A stretch of DNA of 64,000 nucleotides from Nocardiopsis ganjiahuensis DSM 45031 (lineage in GTDB: Bacteria > Actinomycetota > Actinomycetes > Streptosporangiales > Streptosporangiaceae). The position numbers and the translations under genes were made by a program. This document shows positions 23,371 to 31,905 of the stretch, piece after piece. The notes beneath the pieces were generated by a model. The model made no database searches. It had not been told where the DNA came from and was given only the letters and a program-made list of their open reading frames with translations. Each line of letters starts with the position of its first letter. Positions within the stretch are counted from its first letter, which is position 1. The DNA lies in assembly GCF_000341085.1 (NCBI RefSeq), contig NZ_ANBA01000027.1, forward strand, positions 62,001 to 126,000. The letters are read 5' to 3'.

Positions 23371-24642
23371 GCTCTTCGCGGCCTGGACCGGCTCGAGGAC
23401 GTCCTTGCCCAGGTAGGGGCGCAGGGCCTCGGGGACGACCACGGAGCCGTCCTCGCGCTGGTGGTTCTCCAGGATCGCGACGATCCACCGCGTCGTGGCG
23501 AGCGTGCCGTTCAGAGTGGCGGCGAAGCGGGGCTTACCGTCCTCGTCCCGGTAGCGCACGTTGAGGCGGCGGGCCTGGAACTCGGTGCAGTTCGAGGTCG
23601 AGGTGAGCTCGCGGTAGGTCTCCTGGGTGGGGACCCACGCCTCGCAGTCGTACTTGCGGGCCGCGCTGGTGCCGAGGTCGCCGCCGGCGATGTCGACCAC
23701 GCGGTAGGGCAGGTCGAGCTTGTCCAGCATCTCCCGCTCCCAGGCCAGGAGCCGCTTGTGCTCCTCGTGCGCCTGGTCGGGACGGGTGTAGACGAACATC
23801 TCCACCTTGTTGAACTGGTGGACGCGGATGATGCCGCGGGTGTCCTTGCCGTAGGAACCGGCCTCGCGGCGGAAGCAGGACGACCAGCCGACGTACCGGT
23901 TGGGCAGAGCGTCGGCGGGCAGGATCTCGCCGCCGTGGTACCCGGCCAGAGCCACCTCGGAGGTGCCCACGAGGTAGAGGTCGTCGGCGGGCAGGTTGTA
24001 GACCTCGTCGGAGTGCTCACCGAGGAACCCGGTGCCCTCCATGGTCTCGGGCTTGACCAGCACCGGCGGGATCATCGCGGTGAAACCGGCCTCGATGGCC
24101 TGGTTCATCGCCATGTTGAGCAGGGCCAGCTCCAGCTGGGCGCCCACACCCTTGAGGAAGTAGAACCGTGCGCCGGAGACCTTGGCGCCGCGCTCCATGT
24201 CGATGGCGCCGAGCATCTCGCCCAGCTCCAGGTGGTCGCGCGGGGTGAAGTCGAACCTGCGGGGCTCGCCCACGGTCTCCAGGACCACGAAGTCGTCCAC
24301 ACCGCCCGCGGGGGCACCCTCCTCGACGAGGTTGGGCACGCGCTTCAGGACGGCGTCGAGCTCGTCACCGAGCTGTCCGGCCTCGGCCTCCGCCTTCTTG
24401 ACCTCGGCGGAGAGCGCCTTGGCCCGGGTGAGGAGCTCCTCGCGCTCCTCCGGCGACGCCTTGGAGACGGACTTGCCGACACTCTTCTGCTCGGCGCGCA
24501 GGTTCTCGAACCGGGCCAGCGCGGAACGGCGGCTGGAGTCCAGTTCGAGCAGCTGGTCGGCCACGGCGGGGTCCTCACCGCGGGCCCGCTGCGAAGCACG
24601 GAGTCGTTCGGGGTCTTCTCGAAGAGCGCGAAGGTCGATCAC
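23362..24642 (-). CDS. serS: Seryl-tRNA synthetase
   Basis: This 426-aa class II synthetase charges tRNA-Ser. The N-terminal VIDLRALREDPERLRASQRA leads into the long antiparallel coiled coil that grips the tRNA variable arm (about residues 30-105). The catalytic core has motif 2 (SCFRREAGSYGKDTRG, then RVHQFNKVEMF) and motif 3 (NGTLATTRWIVAILENHQ). The length is normal. The GTG at 24640-24642 is preceded by TAACCT about 7 nt upstream, which resembles a -10 box and suggests a leaderless transcript. The lysine-rich end lies in an 18-bp tandem repeat. Confidence 0.97.
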   Translation of the reverse strand: MIDLRALREDPERLRASQRARGEDPAVADQLLELDSSRRSALARFENLRAEQKSVGKSVSKASPEEREELLTRAKALSAEVKKAEAEAGQLGDELDAVLKRVPNLVEEGAPAGGVDDFVVLETVGEPRRFDFTPRDHLELGEMLGAIDMERGAKVSGARFYFLKGVGAQLELALLNMAMNQAIEAGFTAMIPPVLVKPETMEGTGFLGEHSDEVYNLPADDLYLVGTSEVALAGYHGGEILPADALPNRYVGWSSCFRREAGSYGKDTRGIIRVHQFNKVEMFVYTRPDQAHEEHKRLLAWEREMLDKLDLPYRVVDIAGGDLGTSAARKYDCEAWVPTQETYRELTSTSNCTEFQARRLNVRYRDEDGKPRFAATLNGTLATTRWIVAILENHQREDGSVVVPEALRPYLGKDVLEPVQAAKSKK

Positions 24643-24701
24643 GTCTTGCAGGTTACCGCCCACCTCACCCCCGGCCCACATCTTTTGCCGACAGTGACGT
24701 C

Positions 24702-24998
24702 ATGAACCGTGCCCGGCGCCGTATCTCCGTCGAAGGGCCGGTCGGGGTACACGAGCTCCCGGCGGCACACCGACCGTGGGGAGTAGTCGTGAAACCGCTG
24801 GGTGAGATGACCACCGAGGAACTCACCGAAGCCCTGGAGGCGCTCGACGACGCGCGCCCGAAGGACACCGCGCTACGGCTGGCGCTGTACCTGGAGCTGC
24901 GCCGGGCCGCCGCCGACGAGTGGCTCTTCGAGGACGGGTCGGAGAGCGACGGCACCGAGGCGAAGGCCACCGCGGGCCAGGGCCGGTCCGAGGGCTGA
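24702..24998 (+). CDS. Small actinobacterial hypothetical protein, 98 aa
   Basis: A basic, proline-containing N-terminus (MNRARRRISVEGPVGVHELP) leads to the helical segment TTEELTEALEALDDARPKDT and an acidic tail. No catalytic motif is seen. It is divergent from serS, with a 59-bp shared promoter region, and is followed by the tandem repeat array. Translation might instead start at the methionine near residue 36. Confidence 0.5.
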   Translation: MNRARRRISVEGPVGVHELPAAHRPWGVVVKPLGEMTTEELTEALEALDDARPKDTALRLALYLELRRAAADEWLFEDGSESDGTEAKATAGQGRSEG

Positions 24999-25029
24999 GG
25001 CGGGACGGTCCGGGACCTGGAACGGGCCG

Positions 25030-25487
25030 GAGCGAAACGGAGGCCCAAAAAGCGAAGCGGAGGCCCAAGGGGGTTGCCGTGAGGGCGCCGGGAGGGTTCT
25101 GCAAGACGAGTCAAGCCGCCAGCGAGGAACGAGCCAGGCGTGGACGAGGATGAAGAATCCCTCCGCAAAGGCGCCGAACACGGGCCGAAGCGAAGCGGAG
25201 GCCCAAAGGGGTTGCCGTGAGGGCGCCGGGAGGGTTCTGGAGGTGCCGAAGGTGGGATCGCGAGGAACGAGCCATCACACCGTAGACGCCGAAGGTTCCT
25301 CCCCTTCTGGGCGCCCGAACACGGGCCGAAGCGAAGCGGAGGCCCAAAGGGGTTCTCGTTCGAGCGCCGGGAGGGTTCTGCAAGACGAGTCAAGCCGCCA
25401 GCGAGGGACGAGCCAGGCGTGGACGAGGATGAAGAATCCCTCCGCAAAGGCGCCGAACACGGGCCGAAGCGAAGCGGAGGCCCAAAA
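25030..25487. repeat. Tandem array of about 138-141-bp intergenic repeats
   Basis: The marker AGCGAAGCGGAGGCCCAA begins at 25051, 25189, 25330 and 25468, giving periods of 138, 141 and 138 bp; a degenerate marker lies at 25030. Other shared blocks are GCGCCGGGAGGGTTCT, CAAGACGAGTCAAGCCGCCA and TGAAGAATCCCTCCGCAAAG. Each marker can fold as GGGCC...GGCCC. The middle copy differs inside, so the array evolved by duplication and replacement. It lies between convergent genes and may act as a transcription stop. All frames through it look non-genic. Confidence 0.85.
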
Positions 25488-25498
25488 AGGCACAGCCC

Positions 25499-26446
25499 TC
25501 AGTCGATGTCGCCGGCGCGGATACGGGCGAGCCAGAGTTCGGCCTCCGCGAAATCCGCGTCGGTGGCGGAGCGCGGCCGCATCGCCGGGGTGATCTCGGT
25601 GTTCCGGCCGCCGCGCGGGTAGCTGCCCAGGAAGCGCACGTCCCGGCAGACCCGTCGGATGCCCATGAGCGCCTCGCCCACGCGGGCTTCGGCCACGTGG
25701 CCTTCGGCGTCGATGCAGAAGCAGTAGCTGCCCAGGCCGTCGCCGATGGGGCGCGACTCCAGGCGGGTGAGGTTGACGCCGCGGACCGCGAACTGGTTGA
25801 GCACCTCGATGAGCGCACCGGGGTGGTCGTCGGTGATGAAGGCGACCAGGGAGGTGCGGTCGGCGCCGGTGGGTTCGGGGAGCGTGCCGGCCCGCGACAG
25901 GTAGATGAAGCGGGTGGCCGCGTCGGAGCGGTCGCCGACCCCGGTCGCCAGGGAGTGCAGCCCGTAGCGCTCCCCCGCGATGACCGCGCAGATCGCGGCT
26001 TCGTAGGGCGCGCCCGGCTCGGCCACGGCGCGCGCGGCGGCTGCCGTGGAGGAGACGGTGTGGGTGTCGGCGTCCGGGAGGTTGCGTGCGAGCCAGCCCC
26101 GGCACTGGGCGAGGGCGTGGGGGTGGGTGGCCACCCGTTTGACGTCCTCCAGCACGGTTCCGGGCCGGGCGAACAGCGCGAACTCGACCGGGACCGCGGT
26201 CTCACCGGTGATGAGCAGGGGTTCGCCGTTGACCAGTTCGGCGATCGTGGTGGTGACGCCGCCCTCCACCGAGTTCTCCAGCGGGACGACCCCGCCGTCC
26301 ACGACCCCGGCGCGGACCGCCTCGAAGACCGCACCCACCCCGTCACACGGGATGCGGGACCGGTCGTCGGCGTCGGGACGCAGGTCGCGCAGGGCCGCTT
26401 CGGTGAAGGTGCCCTCGGGACCGAGGTAGGCGTAACGGTTGGGCAT
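25499..26446 (-). CDS. pheA: Prephenate dehydratase
   Basis: This 315-aa enzyme converts prephenate to phenylpyruvate in phenylalanine synthesis. The catalytic domain runs from RYAYLGPEGTFTEAAL to about residue 185 and has VPLENSVEGGV and the essential TRF triplet in AATRFIYLS. An ACT domain with ESRPIGDGLGSYCF (about 200-280) should give feedback inhibition by phenylalanine. It is the monofunctional form, without chorismate mutase. The ATG is at 26444-26446. The tandem repeat array begins right after its stop. The serS-pheA neighbourhood is shared with Streptomyces. Confidence 0.96.
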   Translation of the reverse strand: MPNRYAYLGPEGTFTEAALRDLRPDADDRSRIPCDGVGAVFEAVRAGVVDGGVVPLENSVEGGVTTTIAELVNGEPLLITGETAVPVEFALFARPGTVLEDVKRVATHPHALAQCRGWLARNLPDADTHTVSSTAAAARAVAEPGAPYEAAICAVIAGERYGLHSLATGVGDRSDAATRFIYLSRAGTLPEPTGADRTSLVAFITDDHPGALIEVLNQFAVRGVNLTRLESRPIGDGLGSYCFCIDAEGHVAEARVGEALMGIRRVCRDVRFLGSYPRGGRNTEITPAMRPRSATDADFAEAELWLARIRAGDID

Positions 26447-26506
26447 GCTGTTCAGGCTATACGGACCCGGTGCCCGGGGGTGGCCGGTTCCCGGCCCGTC
26501 CCCGGG

Positions 26507-27217
26507 TCAGCTTTCGGGACGGGGCCGCGGCGCCCGGGGTCCGCCGTCTCCGGTGGCCCCGTCAGCGGCGGTCCGAGCCGCTGCGGCTGCCGCCGTGACG
26601 TCCGCCGAACCTTCGGCCGGGGTGCCCGCCGGGACGTCGGCCGGACCGTCGCGATCGGTCGTGCCGTCGCGGCCGGCCTCGGATTTCTCCGGTCCCTGGA
26701 CCACGGTGACCAGTGCCTCCGCGTCCTCTTCGGCGCCGGCACCCGTGTCGGCGTCGGCGGTGCCGGCATCGGCGGTCCCGGTACGGGCCGGTTCCGGTGC
26801 GGCGGGTTCGGGCAGCGCGGCGCCGACCCCGTTGCCCAGGCGGGCCGAGCGGATCACCCGGTACTCCTCGGGGCTGAGCAGGTGGTCGGCCTCGCCGCGG
26901 GTGACGGCCTTGGCGTAGGTGCGTGTCTCGGTGCGCCCGTTGATGGAGGTGACGACCACCCCGTCGCCGTGGCTGTTGAGCATGGCCAGGGAGAAGGAGC
27001 GGGCGCCCGACATCTCCTCCAGGGCGTCGTAGTGCAGCACGGCCACGTCGCGGACGGCACGGGGATCGGCCCCCGAGGTGTTGACCGCGAGGGCCCGTTG
27101 GGCCAGTACCTGGTACTCGCCGCGGATCTCACGGGTCCGGTTCAGCGCGTAGAGGCCAAGGGCGAGCCCACCCAGCCCGGCGAGCAGAGCGATGGAAACC
27201 ATGATCGTAGTGAACAC
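26507..27217 (-). CDS. DUF4446 membrane-anchored protein
   Basis: One N-terminal transmembrane helix (about residues 3-23, TIMVSIALLAGLGGLALGLY) leads to a conserved cytoplasmic domain. It includes RAVRDVAVLHYDALEEMSGA and SFSLAMLNSHGDGVVVTSIN, the hallmarks of DUF4446. The last third is a low-complexity Ala/Thr/Glu-rich tail that differs from the usual compact family members. Function is unknown. GTG start at 27215-27217. It lies 60 bp upstream of pheA in the same direction, an arrangement common in actinobacteria. Confidence 0.8.
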   Translation of the reverse strand: MFTTIMVSIALLAGLGGLALGLYALNRTREIRGEYQVLAQRALAVNTSGADPRAVRDVAVLHYDALEEMSGARSFSLAMLNSHGDGVVVTSINGRTETRTYAKAVTRGEADHLLSPEEYRVIRSARLGNGVGAALPEPAAPEPARTGTADAGTADADTGAGAEEDAEALVTVVQGPEKSEAGRDGTTDRDGPADVPAGTPAEGSADVTAAAAAARTAADGATGDGGPRAPRPRPES

Positions 27218-27258
27218 AGCGCGAGCGTATCGCTACACATCGCGTTCATGGTGTGGTC

Positions 27259-28107
27259 TTAGCGATTTTTGCGAGCAATGTGCCCGAGTTTTCGGGACAG
27301 TTCACGTCCGGTGCCGCGCGTCCGTTCCGTCACGCCCTGCCAGGTCCGGTGCAGGGTCGGTCGCAGCTCCCGTGCGGCCAGGGCCCGCGCCACGTCCACG
27401 AACTGGTGTGCCCGGTGCAGTTGGGCCCGCACGTCCGTGCCGGTCGCGCGGTGCTCCAACGGGACCTCGACCTCGACCACCCGGAAGCCTCCGTGCAGGA
27501 CGTCGATGGTCAGCCCGGTCTCCACGCCGAAGCCGGGGGCGAGCGGACGGGCCGCGTCGAAGGCGGCACGGGTCAGGCAGCGCTGACCGTTCAGCGGCTG
27601 CTCCGGCTCCCAACCGGTGGTCCTGCGCACGCCCTCCCGGGCCAGGCGGACCACGAAGCCGTGCCCGCCCAGTCGCATCCGGGTGGCGGGGAACAGCGCG
27701 ATGGTCATGTCCGCCGCGCCTTCGAGGACAGGCTCCACCAGGGGTGCCGCGTTCTTGGCGGTCGCCCCCAGGTCGGCGTCGAGGAAGAGCAGGTGCCTCG
27801 GGACCCCCGGGGCCCCTTCGGCCGCTTCCCGTTCCTCCACCAGACGCACGCCCTCGGCGCCCGTCTCCATGGCCGCGCCCTTGCCCCGGTTGCGGCTGTG
27901 TCCGAACACCCGGGCCCCGGCCTCCAGGGCCAGGTCGGTGGTGCGGTCACTGGAACCGTCGTCGACCACCACGACCAGGTCGACCCCGGGGAGGGTGCGC
28001 GCCGCGGTGACGGTGGTGCCGATACGGTCGGCCTCGTTCTTGGCGGCGATCACCACGGCGACCCCCGCCCCGGTCGGCCCCTCGGGCCCGCTCCGCGTCA
28101 CTGGCAC
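27259..28107 (-). CDS. Family 2 glycosyltransferase
   Basis: This 282-aa GT-A fold enzyme has VAVVIAAKNEADRIGTTV at the nucleotide site, VVVVDDGSSDRTTDLA with the first Asp motif and LLFLDADLGA as the metal-binding DXD. There are no membrane helices, so it acts in the cytoplasm and probably hands sugars to a lipid carrier or small acceptor. Donor and acceptor are unknown. The GTG start follows the STAS gene stop within a few bases, so the genes are likely co-transcribed. It ends 41 bp before DUF4446. Confidence 0.85.
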   Translation of the reverse strand: MPVTRSGPEGPTGAGVAVVIAAKNEADRIGTTVTAARTLPGVDLVVVVDDGSSDRTTDLALEAGARVFGHSRNRGKGAAMETGAEGVRLVEEREAAEGAPGVPRHLLFLDADLGATAKNAAPLVEPVLEGAADMTIALFPATRMRLGGHGFVVRLAREGVRRTTGWEPEQPLNGQRCLTRAAFDAARPLAPGFGVETGLTIDVLHGGFRVVEVEVPLEHRATGTDVRAQLHRAHQFVDVARALAARELRPTLHRTWQGVTERTRGTGRELSRKLGHIARKNR

Positions 28108-28110
28108 CGG

Positions 28111-28467
28111 CTACTGCGCGGTGCCGGTCCCCGCGGCCACCGGCAACGCGTCGAGATCGGCGTGGATGACGAAGACCTCGTTCAGTCCGGTGACCTGGAG
28201 GACCTTCATGACCGCCGGTTTGGGCGCCACGAGTTCCAGGTCCCCGCCCCGGTCACGGGAGCGCTTCATCGCGGAGAGCAGGACACTGATCCCCGTCGAG
28301 TCGCAGAACTCCGTCCTCGACATGTCGATGACGAGGCGCCGTGCCCCCACCTCCAGGGCCCCGACGAGCTCGTTGCGCAGCTGGGGGGCCGTGTACAGAT
28401 CAATCTCACCGCCCACGGTTACCACTGCGACGTCATCTTGAGATCGGCTTGATATCTTCAACTCCAC
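28111..28467 (-). CDS. STAS-domain anti-sigma factor antagonist (RsbV-like)
   Basis: This 118-aa single STAS domain has the phosphorylatable serine in MSRTEFCDSTGISVLLSAMK and the EIDLYTAPQLRNEL edge. Unphosphorylated, it should sequester an RsbW-type kinase and free a sigma factor. The next gene upstream encodes such a kinase (28637-29320), so the pair forms a partner-switching module. No sigma factor gene is adjacent. GTG start at 28465-28467. A BldG-like role is possible but not shown. Confidence 0.88.
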   Translation of the reverse strand: MELKISSRSQDDVAVVTVGGEIDLYTAPQLRNELVGALEVGARRLVIDMSRTEFCDSTGISVLLSAMKRSRDRGGDLELVAPKPAVMKVLQVTGLNEVFVIHADLDALPVAAGTGTAQ

Positions 28468-28636
28468 GGTCGCGACTGTAGCGCCCAGGCCGTGGCCAGG
28501 CCACCTCGTTGGCGGCGTTTCGCTCCATCAATCACGTTCCTCCGCCCCGAGAGGCCGAAACAGCTGCTCGGAACGGTGCGGACAGGCTCGCGGGAGCCGC
28601 GTGAGCCGGTCGGCCGGAGCGCCTCGGCCCGGCCTC

Positions 28637-29320
28637 TCAGAGCAGGGCGCCCCAGGCGGGCGCGCCCCCTCCGACCCGGAGGTCGAACTCGACCACGTCG
28701 GCCGCGTCCGGAAGGCCGTACCGCTCCTCCGCGGTGGAGACGGGCAGGTCGGTGGCGGTGCCGTTCCGGTCCTCGGCCACCTCTTCGGAGGCGATCTCCA
28801 GCACCGCCCACACCGTGGTCGTCGTCGCGTCCATCTCGGTGCCCCAGCGGCCCGCCAGGGACTGCACGATGCTCAGGCCGCGCCCGCCCAGGCCGGACAG
28901 GGAGGGCCGTGCCACCCGCGGCATGGTGCTGGAGCCGCCGTCGCGCACCGAGATCTCCAACCAGTCGGCGGTCGGAGCGTCCGGGGCGCCCTCGATCCGC
29001 CAGGACACACCCACGGTGTGGCCGGGCAGGGGGCTCGCGTGTCTGAGGGCGTTGCTGACCAGTTCGCTGAGGATGAGGGCGGCGTCGTCGACGCGGTCGG
29101 TGCGGATCTTCAGGGCGCGCAGATCGGCGCACAGTCCCTGTCTGGCCCCGGTGACGCTCTCTGGAGCATAGGGAAGAACGACGCTTCGCTCGACCTTCCG
29201 AGGGCTCCGGGGATCCCCGGTGCCGCGTTCGGCGTTGTCTCCTGACACAGCTTTCGTCCCTGCGAGTTCGTGCTTCTCGGTCAGCCCGGAACCCGCCCGA
29301 AGTGTGTCGGCGAATTCCAC
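28637..29320 (-). CDS. RsbW-like anti-sigma factor kinase (HATPase)
   Basis: An extended N-terminus of about 60 residues is followed by a GHKL ATPase of the RsbW type. It has the N box LILSELVSNALRHA, the G1 box ISVRDGGS and the G2 box GLGGRGLSIV. It should phosphorylate the STAS protein encoded next door and bind a sigma factor. A C-terminal extension of about 45 residues is unusual. The start is uncertain because the N-terminus is polar and not conserved. It is separated from the STAS gene by 169 bp, so they may have separate promoters. Confidence 0.82.
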   Translation of the reverse strand: MEFADTLRAGSGLTEKHELAGTKAVSGDNAERGTGDPRSPRKVERSVVLPYAPESVTGARQGLCADLRALKIRTDRVDDAALILSELVSNALRHASPLPGHTVGVSWRIEGAPDAPTADWLEISVRDGGSSTMPRVARPSLSGLGGRGLSIVQSLAGRWGTEMDATTTTVWAVLEIASEEVAEDRNGTATDLPVSTAEERYGLPDAADVVEFDLRVGGGAPAWGALL

Positions 29321-29475
29321 CAGGGGTGGAAATGCCCCGATCCACCGCGAGGGAAACCCGCTGAGAGATGAATCAACGGGGGCGCTCCCCGTCGCGAAGA
29401 CGTGTATCTCCGACAGCGCAGGGCTTCGGGGGCTTCTGAGGTTTTTGTTGTTTCCTGCGAAGGGTGGTGACCGTT

Positions 29476-31401
29476 CTACGCCTTTGCGGACGGGATCTCC
29501 GCTCCGCCCCTCCCCTTCGGTGTTTCGGACACCACAGTGCCGAGCTCGGCTTCCTCGCCCCTGTGCCGGGGCAGGGTGACCCGCATCCGGGTGCCGTTCT
29601 CCAGGCGGTGGGCGGTCACCTCACCGCCCTGTTCCCGTACCAGCTGGCGCACGATGTACAGGCCGATCCCGAGGCCGCTGTACCCCCTGCGGTCGCCGCG
29701 TTCCCCGCTCTGGAAGAAGCGTTCGAAGATCCGTTCCTCGTCGCCGGGGTCGATGCCGATGCCCTCGTCGTCGACGTGGATCGTGACGGTGTCCTCGCCC
29801 TCCTCCACCTCGACCCGGACTGTCCCGCCGCTGGGGGAGAACTTCAGGGCGTTCTCCAGCAGCTGGTCGATGACCATCCCGGTGACCAGCGGGTCCCCGA
29901 CGGTCCAGAGGGTCCCGCCGGAGTCGAGGGTCAGGTCCTGCCGTTCGGCCAGCGGGCGGAAGGCCGTGACGGACTGGCCGAGCAGCTCCACGAGGTCGAA
30001 GGGGACCTTGTCGACCGTCATCTCACCGCTGGCCACGTCCGAACCCAGCCGGAGCCGCTCCACCAGCTTGGTGAGCGAGCGGGCGCGGTCCAGGATGATC
30101 TCGCTCGCCTCCTGGCGCCCCTCCGGGCCCAGCCGCTCGCCCTTGCGGGACAGCAGGGCCGCGTACCCCTGGATCACCGTGACCGGGGTCCTCAGCTCGT
30201 GCCCGGTGCTGGCCAGGAAGAACTCCCGCTCCTCCTCCAGCGCCTTCTGCGCGGTGATGTCGCGGAAGTCCACGACCCACTCGTCGGTGTCCGGGATCCG
30301 CGCCATGAGGATCTCCAGCCACCGACCGCCCCGGTTCCGGTGCTTGACCGGTTCGCCGTGCGCGGCGGGGATCGGGAACGGAGGGTGCCGCCCCTCCATC
30401 TGCTCGGAGGTGTAGCCGGTCAGCTCCGCAGCCGAACGGTTCCACTTGCGGACCTTGCCGCTGGAGTCCAGGACCGCGATTCCGTCGGCGCTGGAGTCCG
30501 ACACCGCTTGTTCCCTGGCCCGCTGGAGCTTGAGCTCCTCGTAGGCCATCGCGTTGCCGATCGCCACCCCGGCGTGCTCGGCGAGCAGCTCCAGGAGCTC
30601 CAGCTCGACGTGCCCGACCTTGCGCTGGCTGTACAGCGCGTAGAGGGCGCCGTAGGGGCGGCCCTGCACGTTGGACACGCACAGGGCGATGGTGTGCAGG
30701 CCGGGCAGGTCGGCCCAGACCAGGTCCTCCAGGCTGCGGGTGGCGCTGTTGGCCAGCAGCACGGACTTCCCGCTGCGCAGGAGCTCGCCGAACAGGCTCG
30801 ACTCCAGGGGTGCGCTGACCCCGTACAGCTCGTCGGACAGGTGGGTGAGGCTGACCAGCTCGACCCGGTTCTCGTTGAGCAGGACGAACCCGCCCGCGTC
30901 GGCACCGGTGAGCTCGGTCAGGCTGCTGATGATGCGGTCCAGGACCGACTTCAGGCTGAGGTCGGCGTTGATGTCGGCCACCACGTCGGTGAGCCGGCGC
31001 ACCAGCCGGGCGCGCTCCATCGCGGAGGTCTGCGCCTGGACCTCCTTCTCGCTCGGGTAGAGCACGAGGGCCCACCCGGCGTGCCGCCCCTGCTCGTCGT
31101 GCACACAACCGGTGCTGACCCGCACGTCGACGGCGGTGCCGTCCTTGCGCAGGCGGCGGGTGAAGATCGTCAACGGGGTTCCGGCGCGCACCTGTTCGAG
31201 CACGGCGCCGTACTCCGGCCGCAGCTCCCGGGGGATGATCGGCAGTTCACCGCCGAGCACCTCCGCCGCGGTCCAGCCGAACATCCGTTCGGCGGCCGGG
31301 TTCCACACCGTGACCCGGAGCTCGCCGTCAATGCCGATCACCGCGTCCGCTGAAGAGGCCAGCACGGCTTCGGCGCTGAGGGGCGCGCGCTCGGAACTCA
31401 C
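29476..31401 (-). CDS. Cytoplasmic PAS-GAF-PAS hybrid sensor histidine kinase
   Basis: This 641-aa kinase has PAS (about 8-120), GAF (about 155-300), PAS (about 310-405), HisKA with FFLASTGHELRTPVTVIQGY, and an HATPase. The HATPase shows VIDQLLENALKFSPSG, DDEGIGIDPG and GLGIGLYIVRQL. No membrane helix is present, so it senses an internal cue. No response regulator lies nearby, so it is an orphan; its closeness to the RsbV/RsbW pair hints at general stress control. The GTG start at 31399-31401 was chosen because similarity begins there. Confidence 0.9.
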   Translation of the reverse strand: MSSERAPLSAEAVLASSADAVIGIDGELRVTVWNPAAERMFGWTAAEVLGGELPIIPRELRPEYGAVLEQVRAGTPLTIFTRRLRKDGTAVDVRVSTGCVHDEQGRHAGWALVLYPSEKEVQAQTSAMERARLVRRLTDVVADINADLSLKSVLDRIISSLTELTGADAGGFVLLNENRVELVSLTHLSDELYGVSAPLESSLFGELLRSGKSVLLANSATRSLEDLVWADLPGLHTIALCVSNVQGRPYGALYALYSQRKVGHVELELLELLAEHAGVAIGNAMAYEELKLQRAREQAVSDSSADGIAVLDSSGKVRKWNRSAAELTGYTSEQMEGRHPPFPIPAAHGEPVKHRNRGGRWLEILMARIPDTDEWVVDFRDITAQKALEEEREFFLASTGHELRTPVTVIQGYAALLSRKGERLGPEGRQEASEIILDRARSLTKLVERLRLGSDVASGEMTVDKVPFDLVELLGQSVTAFRPLAERQDLTLDSGGTLWTVGDPLVTGMVIDQLLENALKFSPSGGTVRVEVEEGEDTVTIHVDDEGIGIDPGDEERIFERFFQSGERGDRRGYSGLGIGLYIVRQLVREQGGEVTAHRLENGTRMRVTLPRHRGEEAELGTVVSETPKGRGGAEIPSAKA

Positions 31402-31490
31402 GTCGTCATAGTGCCACCCGCGGGGCCCCGAGTGGCAGGGCTTCGCACAATCCGTCCAAATTCGACGCCTCGGGTGACGCTGGGTCCGCT

Positions 31491-31823
31491 CTAGATGACG
31501 CGGGGCTCGCCCTCGTCCTCCGCCTTCATCTCCCGGGCTGCGTGCTCCCACGCCTGCATGCCGCCGGCGACGTTCACCGCGTCCCAGCCCGCCTGGTTGA
31601 GCGCCATCACGGCCTGGGCAGAGCGTCCGCCCGCCCGGCAGACGACGTAGACCTTCTGGTCCTTGGGCACCTCTCCGGCGCGCTCCCCCAGCGTCCCCAG
31701 CGGGATGTGCACGGCGTCGGGCGCGTGGCCCGCCCGCCACTCGTCGTCCTCCCGGACGTCAAGAAGGTAGACGCCCTCGGGAACCTCGTTGACGAGAACC
31801 TCTGCGACCTGTCCGCCGAACAT
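31491..31823 (-). CDS. Single-domain rhodanese
   Basis: This 110-aa protein is one rhodanese homology domain: VYLLDVREDDEWRAGHAPDA followed by the active-site loop VVCRAGGRSAQAV with Cys62. It should move sulfane sulfur, for example from thiosulfate to cyanide or to thiol acceptors. The ATG at 31821-31823 is preceded by a purine-rich GGGGGTCACC. It is divergent from the SSI-like lipoprotein gene, with about 80 bp between. Confidence 0.88.
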   Translation of the reverse strand: MFGGQVAEVLVNEVPEGVYLLDVREDDEWRAGHAPDAVHIPLGTLGERAGEVPKDQKVYVVCRAGGRSAQAVMALNQAGWDAVNVAGGMQAWEHAAREMKAEDEGEPRVI

Positions 31824-31905
31824 GATGGTGACCCCCTGTGTCAGATGTGTTCGAAAAAGGTGAGAACCGGTGGAACCCCGGTTCCGGGGCCCGCGTCCAA
31901 GCAGT

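Noticed and set aside
24643..24701. T-box or other RNA switch before serS
   Set aside because: The gap is 59 bp and a -10-like box lies about 7 bp before the GTG, so the mRNA is probably leaderless.
25030..25487. CRISPR array
   Set aside because: The units are contiguous tandem copies of 138-141 bp without short unique spacers, and there are no cas genes.
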